From Candidatus Sericytochromatia bacterium S15B-MN24 CBMW_12 (GTDB lineage Bacteria; Cyanobacteriota; Sericytochromatia; S15B-MN24; UBA4093), in contig DAZV01000047.1 of NCBI GenBank assembly GCA_002083825.1, forward strand, positions 124,001 to 188,000: 64,000 nucleotides of DNA. Direction: 5' to 3'. The notes beneath the pieces were generated by a model. The model did not search any database and had not been told where the DNA came from. It was given only the letters and a program-made list of their open reading frames with translations. Made by a program: the position numbers and the translations under genes. Below are positions 33,525-41,873 of the stretch, in pieces. The first letter of the stretch is position 1. Every line of letters begins with the position of its first letter.

Positions 33525-34891
33525 AGCTGCCGGTCTTTCCACCGGATCTCTTACGCCACCTGCGCCATCGCTTGAGGTGCAGGCAGGCTAACCGGGGCAC
33601 CCTCCAGTACCCGCAATTTCAGGTGAGCCAGCATCTCCAGGCTCATGTAACGCCGTCCCACCTGCCACTCGTCGTTTTGCTCGGCCAATACCATCCCTAT
33701 CAACCGCATCGCCGACGCCGCATTCGGGAAGATGCCCACGACGTCCCCCCGGCGGGCGATTTCCTTGTTCAGACGCTCCAAGAGGTTCGTCGAACGTATC
33801 TGGCGCCAGTGGCTCTCTGGGAAGTGCATGTAAGCCAGGATGTCTTCCTCGGCCTCCCAGAGCATCTCGGCCACCTGCGGATACTTGTTCAGGAGGGTGT
33901 CGGCCATCCGTCGCAGTTGGGCGAGGGCGCTCTCGCGATCCGGCTGGTTGAAGATCGTCCGTACGCTGGCCGTCACCATCCCCTGCGCCGCCTTCGTCAC
34001 CTTGCCTTGCACGTTGCGCATGAAGTGCACGGTGCAGCGCTGCCAGCTCGCACCGGTCAGCACGGTAGCAACCGCCTTCTTGAGGCCCTTGTGGGCGTCC
34101 GTGATCGCAAGTTGAACGCCGCTCAGGCCGCGATCAACCAGACTGCGCAGGAATTCCGTCCAGAAGGTCTCGCTCTCGCTGGTACCGACCGACATCCCGA
34201 TCACCTCCCGGTAGCCGTCCTCGTTGAGGCCGTAGGCGACGACCACCGCGTTGGAGATCACGCGGCCCGCCTCACGCACCTTGAGGTGAGTGGCATCGAG
34301 CCAGAGATAGGGGTAACGCTTGTCGAGTGGTCGGTTGCGGAAGGCGTCGACTTGCTCGTCGAGCGACGCGCAGATGCGGCTGACCTCGCTCTTGGAGACG
34401 CCATCCACGCCGAGCGCCTTGACCAGGTCCGAAACCTTGCGGGTGCTCACCCCGTGGACGTAGGCCTCCTGAATGACGTTCAGGAGCGCCTCCTCCGAGC
34501 GGCGGCGCGGCGCGAGGAAACTGGGGAAGTAGCTCCCCTGGCGCAGTTTGGGAATGGCGAGGTCGACGGTGCCGACACGGGTATCGAAGCGCCGTTCCCG
34601 GTAACCGTTTCGCTGATTGGCTCGGCCTTCGGAGCGTTCGTGGGGCTCTGCCCCAACGAGTTGGCCGACCTCCACCGCCATCACCTGCTTGAGGATGGCG
34701 ACCAGCGCCCCCTGCAAGAAATCAGGGTTTCCCTCGCCGAGGATCTTGCCGACAAGCTCGCCCACGGTCATGCTGTTCTTGGTCGTCGTCATGGTTCGTC
34801 CTTTCCAGTTACTCGCAATAACGGAAAGACCATGGCGGCGACCTTTTTATCAAGGTCCTTCGGAAGCTACACCACTATATGGGACGTGACC
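33496..34891 (-). mobile_element. IS256-family insertion sequence
   Basis: A 1,396-bp element bounded by 29-bp imperfect inverted repeats (33496-33524 and 34863-34891, both starting GGTCA when read inward) and flanked by an 8-bp direct repeat TGCTTCCT. It encodes one Mutator-type transposase on the minus strand. Size, ends and 8-bp target duplication fit IS256. It lies inside the RES toxin gene. The exact duplication and clean reading-frame restoration suggest a recent insertion. Confidence 0.92.
33551..34792 (-). CDS. IS256-family (Mutator-type) transposase
   Basis: 413 residues. A DDE transposase that moves the element by a copy-out mechanism. The DDE residues are visible in YLWLDATHLKVRE (first Asp), LAITDAHKGLKKAV (second Asp) and RSTNLLERLNKEI (Glu). 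CTVHFMRNV between them is the Mutator C/D-x2-H signature. Length is normal (about 400). It starts 70 bp inside the right inverted repeat. The long open frame on the opposite strand is an antisense artefact. It has no frameshift or stop, so it is probably functional. Confidence 0.96.
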   Translation of the reverse strand: MTTTKNSMTVGELVGKILGEGNPDFLQGALVAILKQVMAVEVGQLVGAEPHERSEGRANQRNGYRERRFDTRVGTVDLAIPKLRQGSYFPSFLAPRRRSEEALLNVIQEAYVHGVSTRKVSDLVKALGVDGVSKSEVSRICASLDEQVDAFRNRPLDKRYPYLWLDATHLKVREAGRVISNAVVVAYGLNEDGYREVIGMSVGTSESETFWTEFLRSLVDRGLSGVQLAITDAHKGLKKAVATVLTGASWQRCTVHFMRNVQGKVTKAAQGMVTASVRTIFNQPDRESALAQLRRMADTLLNKYPQVAEMLWEAEEDILAYMHFPESHWRQIRSTNLLERLNKEIARRGDVVGIFPNAASAMRLIGMVLAEQNDEWQVGRRYMSLEMLAHLKLRVLEGAPVSLPAPQAMAQVA

Positions 34892-34899
34892 TGCTTCCT
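34863..34899 (+). repeat. Right terminal inverted repeat and target duplication of the IS256-family element
   Basis: Right inverted repeat 34863-34891 (reverse complement begins GGTCACGTCCC) followed by the target duplication TGCTTCCT at 34892-34899. Confidence 0.88.
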
Positions 34900-35386
34900 G
34901 GAGATCTTCCAGGACCTCCGTCCGAACGCTGAGGCGCTTGCTCTCTACTCTCAGTTGCCAGACGCAGAGGATGGCATGGATGAGCACATGGCGGGGGTGC
35001 TTACCACCCAGCACCTCGCTAATCGAGTCCTCTGCGAGGCGGAGATCGAGCCGCAAACCGCAATTGTCCTTCACTTGGCCCACATTCCGGTTCGGCAAGA
35101 ACTCTCCCGAAGACTTGCCGTCCTCATGGTTCGGCTCGGCATTCAGCACCTTGACCTCAGCGACATCCAGGGGAACAATCGGCAGCTCACCCAGGCCATC
35201 TCGAGGCGAGCATTCGAGGACGGGTACGACGTCATCCGTTTCCCCTCGAAGCTCGACGGTGCCGATTGCTACGTCCTCTTCGAAACGCGCTCCAGCCTCG
35301 CACTCCGTGGGACGCCCGTTGCGCTTACTGCCGGCATGCCCGAGTTCCAGATGGTCTGCGCTCTGTTCGGCCTCCGCTTGGCCTGA
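34892..35386 (+). pseudogene. RES-domain toxin, 3' fragment
   Basis: Continues the interrupted RES gene. After the second TGCTTCCT the frame reads L-E-I-F-Q-D-L-R-P-N, restoring the catalytic Glu. It then runs through LSDIQGNNRQLTQAISRRAFEDG and YDVIRFPSKLDGADCYVLFE, which are the typical RES C-terminal blocks. The rejoined gene length minus element and one duplication is 642 bp, an exact multiple of three. No start of its own is evident, so the fragment is unlikely to be active. Confidence 0.85.
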
Positions 35387-35499
35387 TTTCGGTCAACCTC
35401 GTCGTCGCGCGGGCGAAGTCTCAAGGTATTCCCTGCATCGTCCTGCGACGCGTAGCGAACTGCTCTCGCCGAGAAGCCGCATGTCCTGATTGGACGCTT

Positions 35500-35532
35500 G
35501 GGTGGACATGGGGGCACCCCCCATGTCCACCC
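35500..35532. terminator. Strong hairpin, probable terminator between the RES remnant and spoVS-like gene
   Basis: 15-bp perfect arms (left 35500-35514 starting GGGTGGACATGG, right 35518-35532) with a 3-nt loop. It lies 8 bp beyond the 3' end of the minus-strand SpoVS gene. No long T run on either strand, so the exact role is uncertain; a protein-binding palindrome is also possible. Confidence 0.5.
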
Positions 35533-35539
35533 GACCTCG

Positions 35540-35821
35540 TCATGTTTTCCGGGGCTCGATCACGAACTTGATGGCCGTCCGCTCCTCGCCCCCGATCTCG
35601 ATGTCCAGAAAGGCCGGCACGAAGATCAAATCCATCCCCGCCGGTGCCACGTAGCCCCGTGCGATCGCGATCGCCTTCACCGACTGGTTTATCGCCCCCG
35701 CACCGATCGCCTGCATCTCGCAGCGCCCCTTCTCCCGGATGCTTCCCGCGATCGCACCCGCCACCGACGCCGGGTTGGAGGTGCTCGCTACGCGGAAGAG
35801 GTTGGTTCCAAATGTCGTCAT
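35540..35821 (-). CDS. SpoVS family protein
   Basis: 93 residues from the ATG at 35821 (an ATG two codons earlier at 35827 is also possible; GCAGGA sits 5 nt before 35821). Nearly every SpoVS block is present: FRVASTSNPASVAGAIAGSI, EMQAIGAGAINQSVKAIAIA, RGYVAPAGMDL and GEERTAIKFVIEP. SpoVS is an Alba-like nucleic-acid-binding protein that affects septation and sporulation in Bacillus but occurs in many non-sporulating phyla. The longer in-frame extension is Arg-rich and has no homology. Single gene between hairpins, apparently its own unit. Confidence 0.92.
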   Translation of the reverse strand: MTTFGTNLFRVASTSNPASVAGAIAGSIREKGRCEMQAIGAGAINQSVKAIAIARGYVAPAGMDLIFVPAFLDIEIGGEERTAIKFVIEPRKT

Positions 35822-35957
35822 GGCCATCCTGCGCTTTCTTCTTGCACTCATCCGATACGCCCACGATCGTCTCTCGGCTCGCCCACGACCTTTCTCCACC
35901 TGACCCGATACCCGGCTCTCCCCGGAAATCCGGCGGCGCCGATCCCAGATGTACAGC

Positions 35958-36000
35958 ATTGGCCATCCGAGCCGCTTTGCGCTCGGCTCGGATGACCAAT
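35958..36000. terminator. Hairpin downstream of the outer-membrane protein gene
   Basis: 17-bp arms with one mismatch (CATCCGAGCCG at 35964-35974 pairs with 35984-35994; outer ATTGG/CCAAT) and a 9-nt loop. It lies 38 bp after the stop of the minus-strand beta-barrel gene and before spoVS, so it probably ends that transcript. Confidence 0.55.
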
Positions 36001-36037
36001 CTTTATGGGGCAGGTTGGGGAAGGGAACGCGCGGAGT

Positions 36038-36892
36038 CTAAAAATCCCAAACCGTTCCAAAGACCGCACTCCAACGGTACGCGTCCTGATAGCCCTGACG
36101 GATCACCGGGATCAGGACACTCGCTTGCAAGGCCACCCGTGGAGACAGCATCCACGTCACTCCCGGAGCGAGCTGCACCAGCGCCGAACCCGACTCCGAC
36201 TGCGCCCGACGACCTTCATGCGCGGCCTCCTGCCAGGAGGCCATCTGCTCCACGATCAACGCCACTGAATCGTTGAGACCCCACTCCAGCGCCGTGTGAA
36301 ACTGGATCCGCTGGCCCGGCCAATCGGTCACCAGCCCCCCCTGCGCATCCACCATCGTCCGACGCAGGCGATAAAAATAGTTGAGGTTCACGATGCCCTT
36401 GAGCTGCGACGTCAGCGCGTACTCGCTCGCATGCTCGAACCCCAGGCCAGGAACCCCCGCGCCCAGCCCCTGGTCTGCGTTCCCCGTCGCGAGATCCACC
36501 CGCAACCGAACCCGGCCGCTATGCGCCTCCGCGTCCCAAAGCTTGCGCGCCAGCGTCCACGTCAGATCGTAAAGTCCCGTCGCCCCGCCCTGACCGTCGA
36601 AAGACCGCCAGACATCGAAAGGCACCACCAGCGAGGTGCTGATCCCGTGGCCAAGCCCCACCTCCAAGCTACTCCACGCTTCCGCGAAGTGATAGCCCGG
36701 CTCCTCGGCGTTCGCGGCGAAGAGCTGCCCGTTGATGGCCTTCAACTCATAGGGAGAGTAGCTCAGGTACTCCAGGATCTCGAACTGCCCGATCTCCGGA
36801 ACGTAGGATCCTGCCGTGTTGACTGTAAATGCGGCTCCCGGCTGGGCCAGGAAGGCCCAGAACAGCGCGCCGAGCGGAACGATCTTCTTCAT
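36038..36892 (-). CDS. Outer-membrane beta-barrel protein
   Basis: 284 residues from ATG 36892 (MKKIVPLGALFWAF), with an upstream in-frame TTG as alternative. A signal peptide ends at PGAAF near residue 22. The remainder shows alternating hydrophobic beta strands with aromatic girdle residues, GHGISTSLVVPFDVW, and LARKLWDAEAHSGRVRLRVDLATGN, in the style of MetA/transporter-type barrels. The protein ends in Trp-Asp-Phe, and a terminal Phe is the usual BAM recognition signal. It may be a small-molecule channel, but no substrate is evident. Confidence in outer-membrane location is good, in subfamily moderate. Confidence 0.7.
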   Translation of the reverse strand: MKKIVPLGALFWAFLAQPGAAFTVNTAGSYVPEIGQFEILEYLSYSPYELKAINGQLFAANAEEPGYHFAEAWSSLEVGLGHGISTSLVVPFDVWRSFDGQGGATGLYDLTWTLARKLWDAEAHSGRVRLRVDLATGNADQGLGAGVPGLGFEHASEYALTSQLKGIVNLNYFYRLRRTMVDAQGGLVTDWPGQRIQFHTALEWGLNDSVALIVEQMASWQEAAHEGRRAQSESGSALVQLAPGVTWMLSPRVALQASVLIPVIRQGYQDAYRWSAVFGTVWDF

Positions 36893-37048
36893 GCTTAAGT
36901 AAGCTCCCAAAGTCTCCAGCCCCTTGTACCCTGGGCTCCTAGGGAATCAAACGATCAGCCCGTTTCCGGGCCCGAATACCCCCGCGACATGCAAGCCGTC
37001 GCGCCGCGACGTTGCCGTGGCCCGCCGCGGATGTTACGATCCAGCATC

Positions 37049-38158
37049 ATGAGCGATCGGATCTACATGCAGCGCGCCCTCGAACTCGCCCAACGCGGCC
37101 GAGGATGGGCGAACCCCAACCCCATGGTGGGGGCCGTCGTCGTGCGCGACGGCCAGATCGTCGGCGAGGGCTTTCATCCCAAGGTCGGCGAACCCCATGC
37201 CGAGGTCTTCGCCCTTCGAGAAGCAGGCGAAAAAGCCCGCGGGGCGACGCTTTACGTGACCCTGGAGCCTTGCAACCACTGGGGACGCACTCCTCCCTGC
37301 ACCAAGGGCATCATGGAGGCCGGCATCCAGCGCGTGGTCGCCGCCACCTGGGACGCCAACCCCCTGACCGAAGGCCAGAGCCGCCAAGCCCTCGAGGGCG
37401 CCGGCATCCGCCTCGACGTCGGCCTTCTCGATGCGGAAGCCCAACGCCTCAACGAGGCCTACTTCCACTTCATCCGCCATCAGCGTCCCTTCGTCGTCAT
37501 GAAGACCGCCATGACGCTCGACGGCAAGATAGCGACCCCCCGCGGCCACAGCCAATGGATCAGCGGCGAGGAGTCGCGCGCGCACGTCCAGGAGCTTCGC
37601 GCCACCTATGCGGGAGTCATGGCGGGAATCGGCACCGTGCTCGCGGACGACCCATCCCTCACCTGCCGGCTTCCCGAGGCCCACGCCCCGGTGCGCGTCA
37701 TCGTCGATCCCCGCGCCGAGACCCCGCCTGACGCCAAGCTCTTCGCGCATCCTTCCCCCGTGATCCTGGCGGTCGCGCCGGGTGCCGACCTCCAGCGCCG
37801 CCAGGCGCTCGAAGCCCGGGGAGCCGAACTCATCGAGGTGCCGGTCCTGGTTCATGGGGCTCAGCCGGCGAACGGCCGGCACCTCGACCTCGACGCCCTC
37901 ATGGCGATACTCGGTCGGCGAGGCCTGACGAGCCTCCTGCTGGAGGGGGGCGGAAGCCTCAATGCCTCGGCACTGCGCGCCGGCATCGTCTCCAAGGTCG
38001 TCGCCTTCGTGGCCCCGAAGCTGCTCGCCGGCGACGGGATCCCCCCGACCCGCGGCCCCGCCTTTGACACCATGGATCAGGCGCTTCGCCTGCGCGGCCT
38101 CACATGCCGTCCGAGCGGGGAGGATGTCCGCCTCGAGGCCTACGTGGAGGTACAATAA
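37049..38158 (+). CDS. ribD: Bifunctional riboflavin deaminase/reductase RibD
   Basis: 369 residues. The N-terminal deaminase (about 1-145) has the zinc site PHAEVFAL and EPCNHWGRTPPC. The C-terminal reductase (about 150-369) has MKTAMTLDGKIAT and LLLEGGGSLNASAL. It converts the GTP-cyclohydrolase product to the ribitylamino-uracil phosphate of riboflavin synthesis. I place the start at ATG 37049 (MSDRIYMQRALELA); upstream in-frame codons add an Arg-rich tail without homology. It is separated by 14 kb from ribE-ribBA-ribH. No FMN riboswitch is recognisable in the 150 bp upstream. Confidence 0.94.
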   Translation: MSDRIYMQRALELAQRGRGWANPNPMVGAVVVRDGQIVGEGFHPKVGEPHAEVFALREAGEKARGATLYVTLEPCNHWGRTPPCTKGIMEAGIQRVVAATWDANPLTEGQSRQALEGAGIRLDVGLLDAEAQRLNEAYFHFIRHQRPFVVMKTAMTLDGKIATPRGHSQWISGEESRAHVQELRATYAGVMAGIGTVLADDPSLTCRLPEAHAPVRVIVDPRAETPPDAKLFAHPSPVILAVAPGADLQRRQALEARGAELIEVPVLVHGAQPANGRHLDLDALMAILGRRGLTSLLLEGGGSLNASALRAGIVSKVVAFVAPKLLAGDGIPPTRGPAFDTMDQALRLRGLTCRPSGEDVRLEAYVEVQ

Positions 38159-38188
38159 GGGGCCCCGTTCATCAGAGAGGATGTCCGC

Positions 38189-39670
38189 ATGCTGACCGCG
38201 AACTCAACCGTTCCCCCTCGCCTTCGAGCGGCCCTCACGTGCCACTCCCTCAACCTGATTGGCGGCAACTGGTCGCCCGCCGCATCCGGTGAGACCTTCC
38301 CGGTGGTGAATCCCGCCGCGCCCGGGGACCTGCTCGCCGCGTTTCCCGCGTCCGAGCCCTCGGACGTTCAGGACGCCGTCGAGGCGGCGCACGAGGCCCT
38401 TCCCGGCTGGAGCGCCATGCCCGCTCCGGAGCGCGCCCGTATTCTCGACCGGGCTATCACTCTGCTCGAGGCCCGCGCCGAGGAGCTCGCCTATGCCCTG
38501 ACCTGGGAGGAAGGCAAGGCGATCGCCGAGGCCCGCGTCGAGGTCCGCCGGGGCCTCGATGCCATGGCCTTCCTGGCCGCCGAAGGGCGCCGCATGGGGG
38601 GGCAGACCCTGCCCTCGGCGCAGCCGAATATGCTGGCTTTCAGTCAGCGGCGGCCCCTGGGGGTGGTCGGGATCATCACCCCCTGGAACTTCCCCTTCGC
38701 GATTCCCGCATGGAAGCTCGCTCCCGCGCTGATCACGGGAAACACGGTCGTCTTCAAGCCTGCCGAGCAGACGCCGATCTGCGCCATGTTGCTGGCCGAG
38801 GCGCTTCAGGAGGCCGGCTTGCCTCCCGGGGTGCTGAACGTCGTTCACGGCGCCGGTGCCGTCGGCCGGGAACTCGTGGCTCACCCGCTGGTTCGCGGCA
38901 TCTCCTTCACCGGATCCACCGCCGTGGGCAAGGAAATCAACGCGGCGGCGGCCTCGCGGCTCGCCAAGGTACAACTGGAGCTCGGGGGCAAGAACGCCGC
39001 CATCGTTCTGGCGGATGCCGATCTCGATCTGGCCGCCCGCGAGATCGCGGCGGCGGCCTGGGGTTCGAGCGGCCAGCGCTGCACGGCGACCAGCCGCCTC
39101 ATCGTCCAGCGGGAAGTGGCGGAGCAACTCGTGGGCAAGCTGCTCGCGCTGGCGCCGGGCTATCGCGTCGGCTCGGGCTTCGACCCGGAGGTCAAGGTCG
39201 GGCCGGTGATCGAGGCGTCGGCCCTGGCTCGGATCGAGAGCTACCTGGATCTTGCCCGTCAGGAAGGCGCCAGCGTGGCCATCGGCGGCCATCGTCTGAG
39301 CGGTGACGGCTACTTCTTCGCGCCGACCGTGCTCACCGGGGTCTCGCCCGTGATGACGGTGGCCCAGGAGGAGATCTTCGGGCCGGTTCTTTCGGTGATC
39401 GAGGTGGAGAGCTTGGAGGAGGCGATCGCCGTCTCTAATGCCGTATCCTACGGTCTTTCCAGCGCCCTCTACACGCGCGATCTCGCCGCCGCTCTGGGTT
39501 ACGCCAGGAACGCCGCGACCGGCCTGCTGCACGTGAACTGCTCGTCGATCTACTCGGAGATCCAGCTTCCCTTCGGAGGCATCAAGGATTCGGGCTTCGG
39601 CGGCCGCGAGATGGGCCCCACGGCCATCGATTTCTACACCGAATGGCAGACCGTCTACATGCAAGGTTAG
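38189..39670 (+). CDS. NAD(P)-dependent aldehyde dehydrogenase
   Basis: 493 residues of the ALDH superfamily. It oxidises an aldehyde to an acid. The cofactor site has IITPWNFPFAIPAWKLAPAL, then FTGSTAVGKEI, general-base Glu in LELGGKNA and the nucleophile Cys298 in SGQRCTATSR. QEEIFGPVLSVIEVE and PFGGIKDSGFGGREMG complete the pattern. It resembles semialdehyde dehydrogenases (succinate, alpha-ketoglutaric or plant-type ALDHs), but substrate residues do not decide. It begins 30 bp after ribD and could be cotranscribed. No pathway partner is nearby. Confidence 0.9.
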   Translation: MLTANSTVPPRLRAALTCHSLNLIGGNWSPAASGETFPVVNPAAPGDLLAAFPASEPSDVQDAVEAAHEALPGWSAMPAPERARILDRAITLLEARAEELAYALTWEEGKAIAEARVEVRRGLDAMAFLAAEGRRMGGQTLPSAQPNMLAFSQRRPLGVVGIITPWNFPFAIPAWKLAPALITGNTVVFKPAEQTPICAMLLAEALQEAGLPPGVLNVVHGAGAVGRELVAHPLVRGISFTGSTAVGKEINAAAASRLAKVQLELGGKNAAIVLADADLDLAAREIAAAAWGSSGQRCTATSRLIVQREVAEQLVGKLLALAPGYRVGSGFDPEVKVGPVIEASALARIESYLDLARQEGASVAIGGHRLSGDGYFFAPTVLTGVSPVMTVAQEEIFGPVLSVIEVESLEEAIAVSNAVSYGLSSALYTRDLAAALGYARNAATGLLHVNCSSIYSEIQLPFGGIKDSGFGGREMGPTAIDFYTEWQTVYMQG

Positions 39671-39813
39671 CTCGTTTTAACTCCGTATTCGCTCCAAATT
39701 AACCGGGAGATAAGAACTTTCAGCGGCGACGACCCGATAAGTCAAGTAACGGATCACTAACGGGCCAACCGGGGCGTCGTCGCGAAGGGTTGAAGGGTTA
39801 AGGAGAGCGGAGC

Positions 39814-40584
39814 ATGAAGAAGCAAATCGGGTTCAAATCCCTGCTGAGCCTCGTGCTCTTGGCCTCGATCCTGACCGGTTGCGGCATCGATCCCCCGGGC
39901 AAGGTCGTCGACCGCGGCTCCCGCCTCAAGGACCTGAAACTCAATCAGTCTCAGCCCGGGGCCCAGAATCCTCAGCAAGATCCCAACCGCGTCCTCCAGC
40001 TCGTGCAGTTGGTCGCTCAGGCTCATTCGCGCAACAACTCCGTGGCCTGCGACCTGATCGCCTTCTTCCGCAAGGACGACGGCACCACGTCGTCGATGAA
40101 GAGCAAGTTCCGCTTCAAGAAGCCCAACCAGACCTCGATGGAGATCACCGAGGCCAGCCAGGGCGGCACCGTCGGCACCAAGCTGGTCTGGACCGGCGGC
40201 AAGGACGTTGCGATCAAGACCAAGCTGATGGGATTCTGGCTCAAGACTAGCCTCGACGTGAACGATAGCCGCATCGCCGACGCCCGCGGCTACCGGATCA
40301 ACCAAACCTCCCTGGATCAAATGTTCGCCACCTTCCTTCACGCCCAGGCCAAGCATGAGCTCATGAGCGAAGGATCGCTAAAAGGCCGTCCGGTGGCGGT
40401 CGTTCGGGTGGACTCCCCGATGAAGCTGCGCGGAGTGACCCACGAGGTCTTCGGCATCTACGTCGACAACTTCGTTCCCGCCTTCCGCGAACTTTACAAC
40501 GGCAAGACTTTGCTGATGCGCATTCAGATCGACAATGCCCGCCTGAACCCCTCGATGGAGTCCAGCGCCTTCAACCTCGATTAG
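39814..40584 (+). CDS. Lipoprotein, possible LolA/LppX-like fold
   Basis: 256 residues. The signal peptide ends in a lipobox, LASILTGC, so Cys23 would be lipidated. A flexible QN/P-rich linker (about 28-55) is followed by a mature domain with NSVACDLIAFFRKDDG and SKFRFKKPNQTSMEI strands. This resembles the half-barrel of LolA-like lipid carriers, with a hydrophobic face suited to lipid binding. A strong AAGGAGAGCGGAGC ribosome site precedes ATG 39814. It stands alone between ALDH and a repeat element. The lipid-carrier idea is inference from strand pattern. Confidence 0.7.
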   Translation: MKKQIGFKSLLSLVLLASILTGCGIDPPGKVVDRGSRLKDLKLNQSQPGAQNPQQDPNRVLQLVQLVAQAHSRNNSVACDLIAFFRKDDGTTSSMKSKFRFKKPNQTSMEITEASQGGTVGTKLVWTGGKDVAIKTKLMGFWLKTSLDVNDSRIADARGYRINQTSLDQMFATFLHAQAKHELMSEGSLKGRPVAVVRVDSPMKLRGVTHEVFGIYVDNFVPAFRELYNGKTLLMRIQIDNARLNPSMESSAFNLD

Positions 40585-40602
40585 CCGCCAGCGATTCCCC
40601 TC

Positions 40603-40698
40603 ATCTTCCGTTAATCAGCCCCCCTCGATGGGGGGCTACGGGGGGTGTTCGCCGGCGAAGCCATGGCGTTCCTTAATAATTTCTGAATCACCATGGGG
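40603..40698. repeat. 95-bp dispersed intergenic repeat, copy A
   Basis: Nearly identical to 61413-61507 with only a few differences. It contains a C tract and G tracts around CTCGATGG, TGTTCGCCGGCGAAGCC (palindromic core TTCGCCGGCGAA) and ends in CACCATGGGG. Lies just downstream of the lipoprotein gene. Confidence 0.85.
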
Positions 40699-40719
40699 GA
40701 TGACAGGGGGACTCTCATT

Positions 40720-41847
40720 TTGTCGGCTCTTCCCATCACGACGGCGGGTCCCGAGCACGCCGCCGAACTGGCCGCCTTCTTCGCCGAGCAAACGGTGGGA
40801 AGCGCGTCCTTTGCCTATCGCATCGACCGAAGCCCCGACTTCTTCCGCTATTGCCGCCTCCAGGGCCATGACCATCGCATCCTGATCGCCGAGTCGACCC
40901 GAATCTGGGGCTTGCTCTCCGTCCTCTTCGACCGGGTCCACCTCGGCGGGCAACCCCGCGAGATCGCCTACACCGGAGACCTTCGCCTGGATCCCTCCGT
41001 CCGCGGCCAGGGACTGGGCGATCGCTTCATGCGCGAAGGCATCCGTACCTGCCGCCATGTTCTCGGCCCCGAGGCCCCCATCGTGACCGCCGTCATGGCC
41101 GACAATCCCGCCGGCCTCAAGATGAACGCCAACCTGGAACGCGACGGCACCGCCACCATGCGCCCCATCGCCGAGGTGGAACTCTTCTTCCTCTTCCCCT
41201 GGATCCGCCCCGCGCGCTCTTCGTCCGTCCGAATCCGGCCCGCCCGACTCGACGACCTGCCGCGCATGCACGACCTCTGGCGGCAGGTTGCCTCGAAGCG
41301 GGAATTGTCGCGAAGCTTCACCCGCGCCGAGTGGACGGACTGGGTCCTGAACAGTCCCGGCCTCGGCATCGAGGCCTACGCCCTCGCCGAGGATGCCGCC
41401 GGTCAACTCCTGGGCTTCCTGGCGGCCTGGGACATGAGTCCCGTGCGCCGCTTCATGCTAGCCAGCGAAACCGCGTCCCAGCGCTGGATCCGGCGGGCAT
41501 GGAACGCGGGGCGCCGGCTGCTGGGCGCATCGAGAACCGGTTCGTCGGGTTCCGGTTTGCCTCGTTTCCCGAAGGCGGGCGAAGTCTTGCCCTTCCTCGC
41601 GGCCACGAACCTCTGCGTCGCCGATGAACGCGCCTTCCTCCCGCTCATTCATGCCGGTTTGGGGCGCGCCAGGCAACAGGGCGCGCTCTTTCTGGGGATC
41701 GCCCTCGATCGTCGCGATCCCCTGATTCGGCAGATGCGAGGCCTTCCGGCCTCCCGATCCAAGCTTCTACTCCTGGGGAACGAAGCCCTGCCCCCCGACG
41801 CTCCGGACCGCCAAACGGTCTATCACGTCGAGATTGCGATGGGATAG
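40720..41847 (+). CDS. Tandem GNAT acetyltransferase
   Basis: 375 residues from a TTG at 40720 that follows AGGGGG by 9 nt. An ATG at 40693 is in frame but lies inside the dispersed repeat, so I prefer TTG. Two GNAT folds are visible. The N-terminal domain (to about 160) has TGDLRLDPSVRGQGLGDRFM, a classic acetyl-CoA loop. The C-terminal one (from about 165) has VRIRPARLDDLPRMHDL and FLGIALDRRDPLIRQM, with a weaker CoA loop. Substrate unknown. It converges on the seven-gene FAAL operon, 26 bp from the last gene, and might modify that product. Confidence 0.78.
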   Translation: MSALPITTAGPEHAAELAAFFAEQTVGSASFAYRIDRSPDFFRYCRLQGHDHRILIAESTRIWGLLSVLFDRVHLGGQPREIAYTGDLRLDPSVRGQGLGDRFMREGIRTCRHVLGPEAPIVTAVMADNPAGLKMNANLERDGTATMRPIAEVELFFLFPWIRPARSSSVRIRPARLDDLPRMHDLWRQVASKRELSRSFTRAEWTDWVLNSPGLGIEAYALAEDAAGQLLGFLAAWDMSPVRRFMLASETASQRWIRRAWNAGRRLLGASRTGSSGSGLPRFPKAGEVLPFLAATNLCVADERAFLPLIHAGLGRARQQGALFLGIALDRRDPLIRQMRGLPASRSKLLLLGNEALPPDAPDRQTVYHVEIAMG

Positions 41848-41873
41848 GGCCCCCGTCAAGGGGAACGAGCGAA

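Noticed and set aside
34863-34891. Second independent insertion or composite transposon
   Set aside because: Only one pair of inverted repeats and one target duplication are present; no second element or cargo gene is seen.
33572-35386. A 604-codon plus-strand open frame across the insertion sequence
   Set aside because: Its first ~400 codons are antisense to the IS256 transposase and have no protein features; only the part after 34899 is real, as the RES toxin remnant.
36911-37048. FMN riboswitch before ribD or ribE
   Set aside because: None of the conserved RFN-element boxes are present in the gaps upstream of ribD (36911-37048) or ribE (51844-51900).
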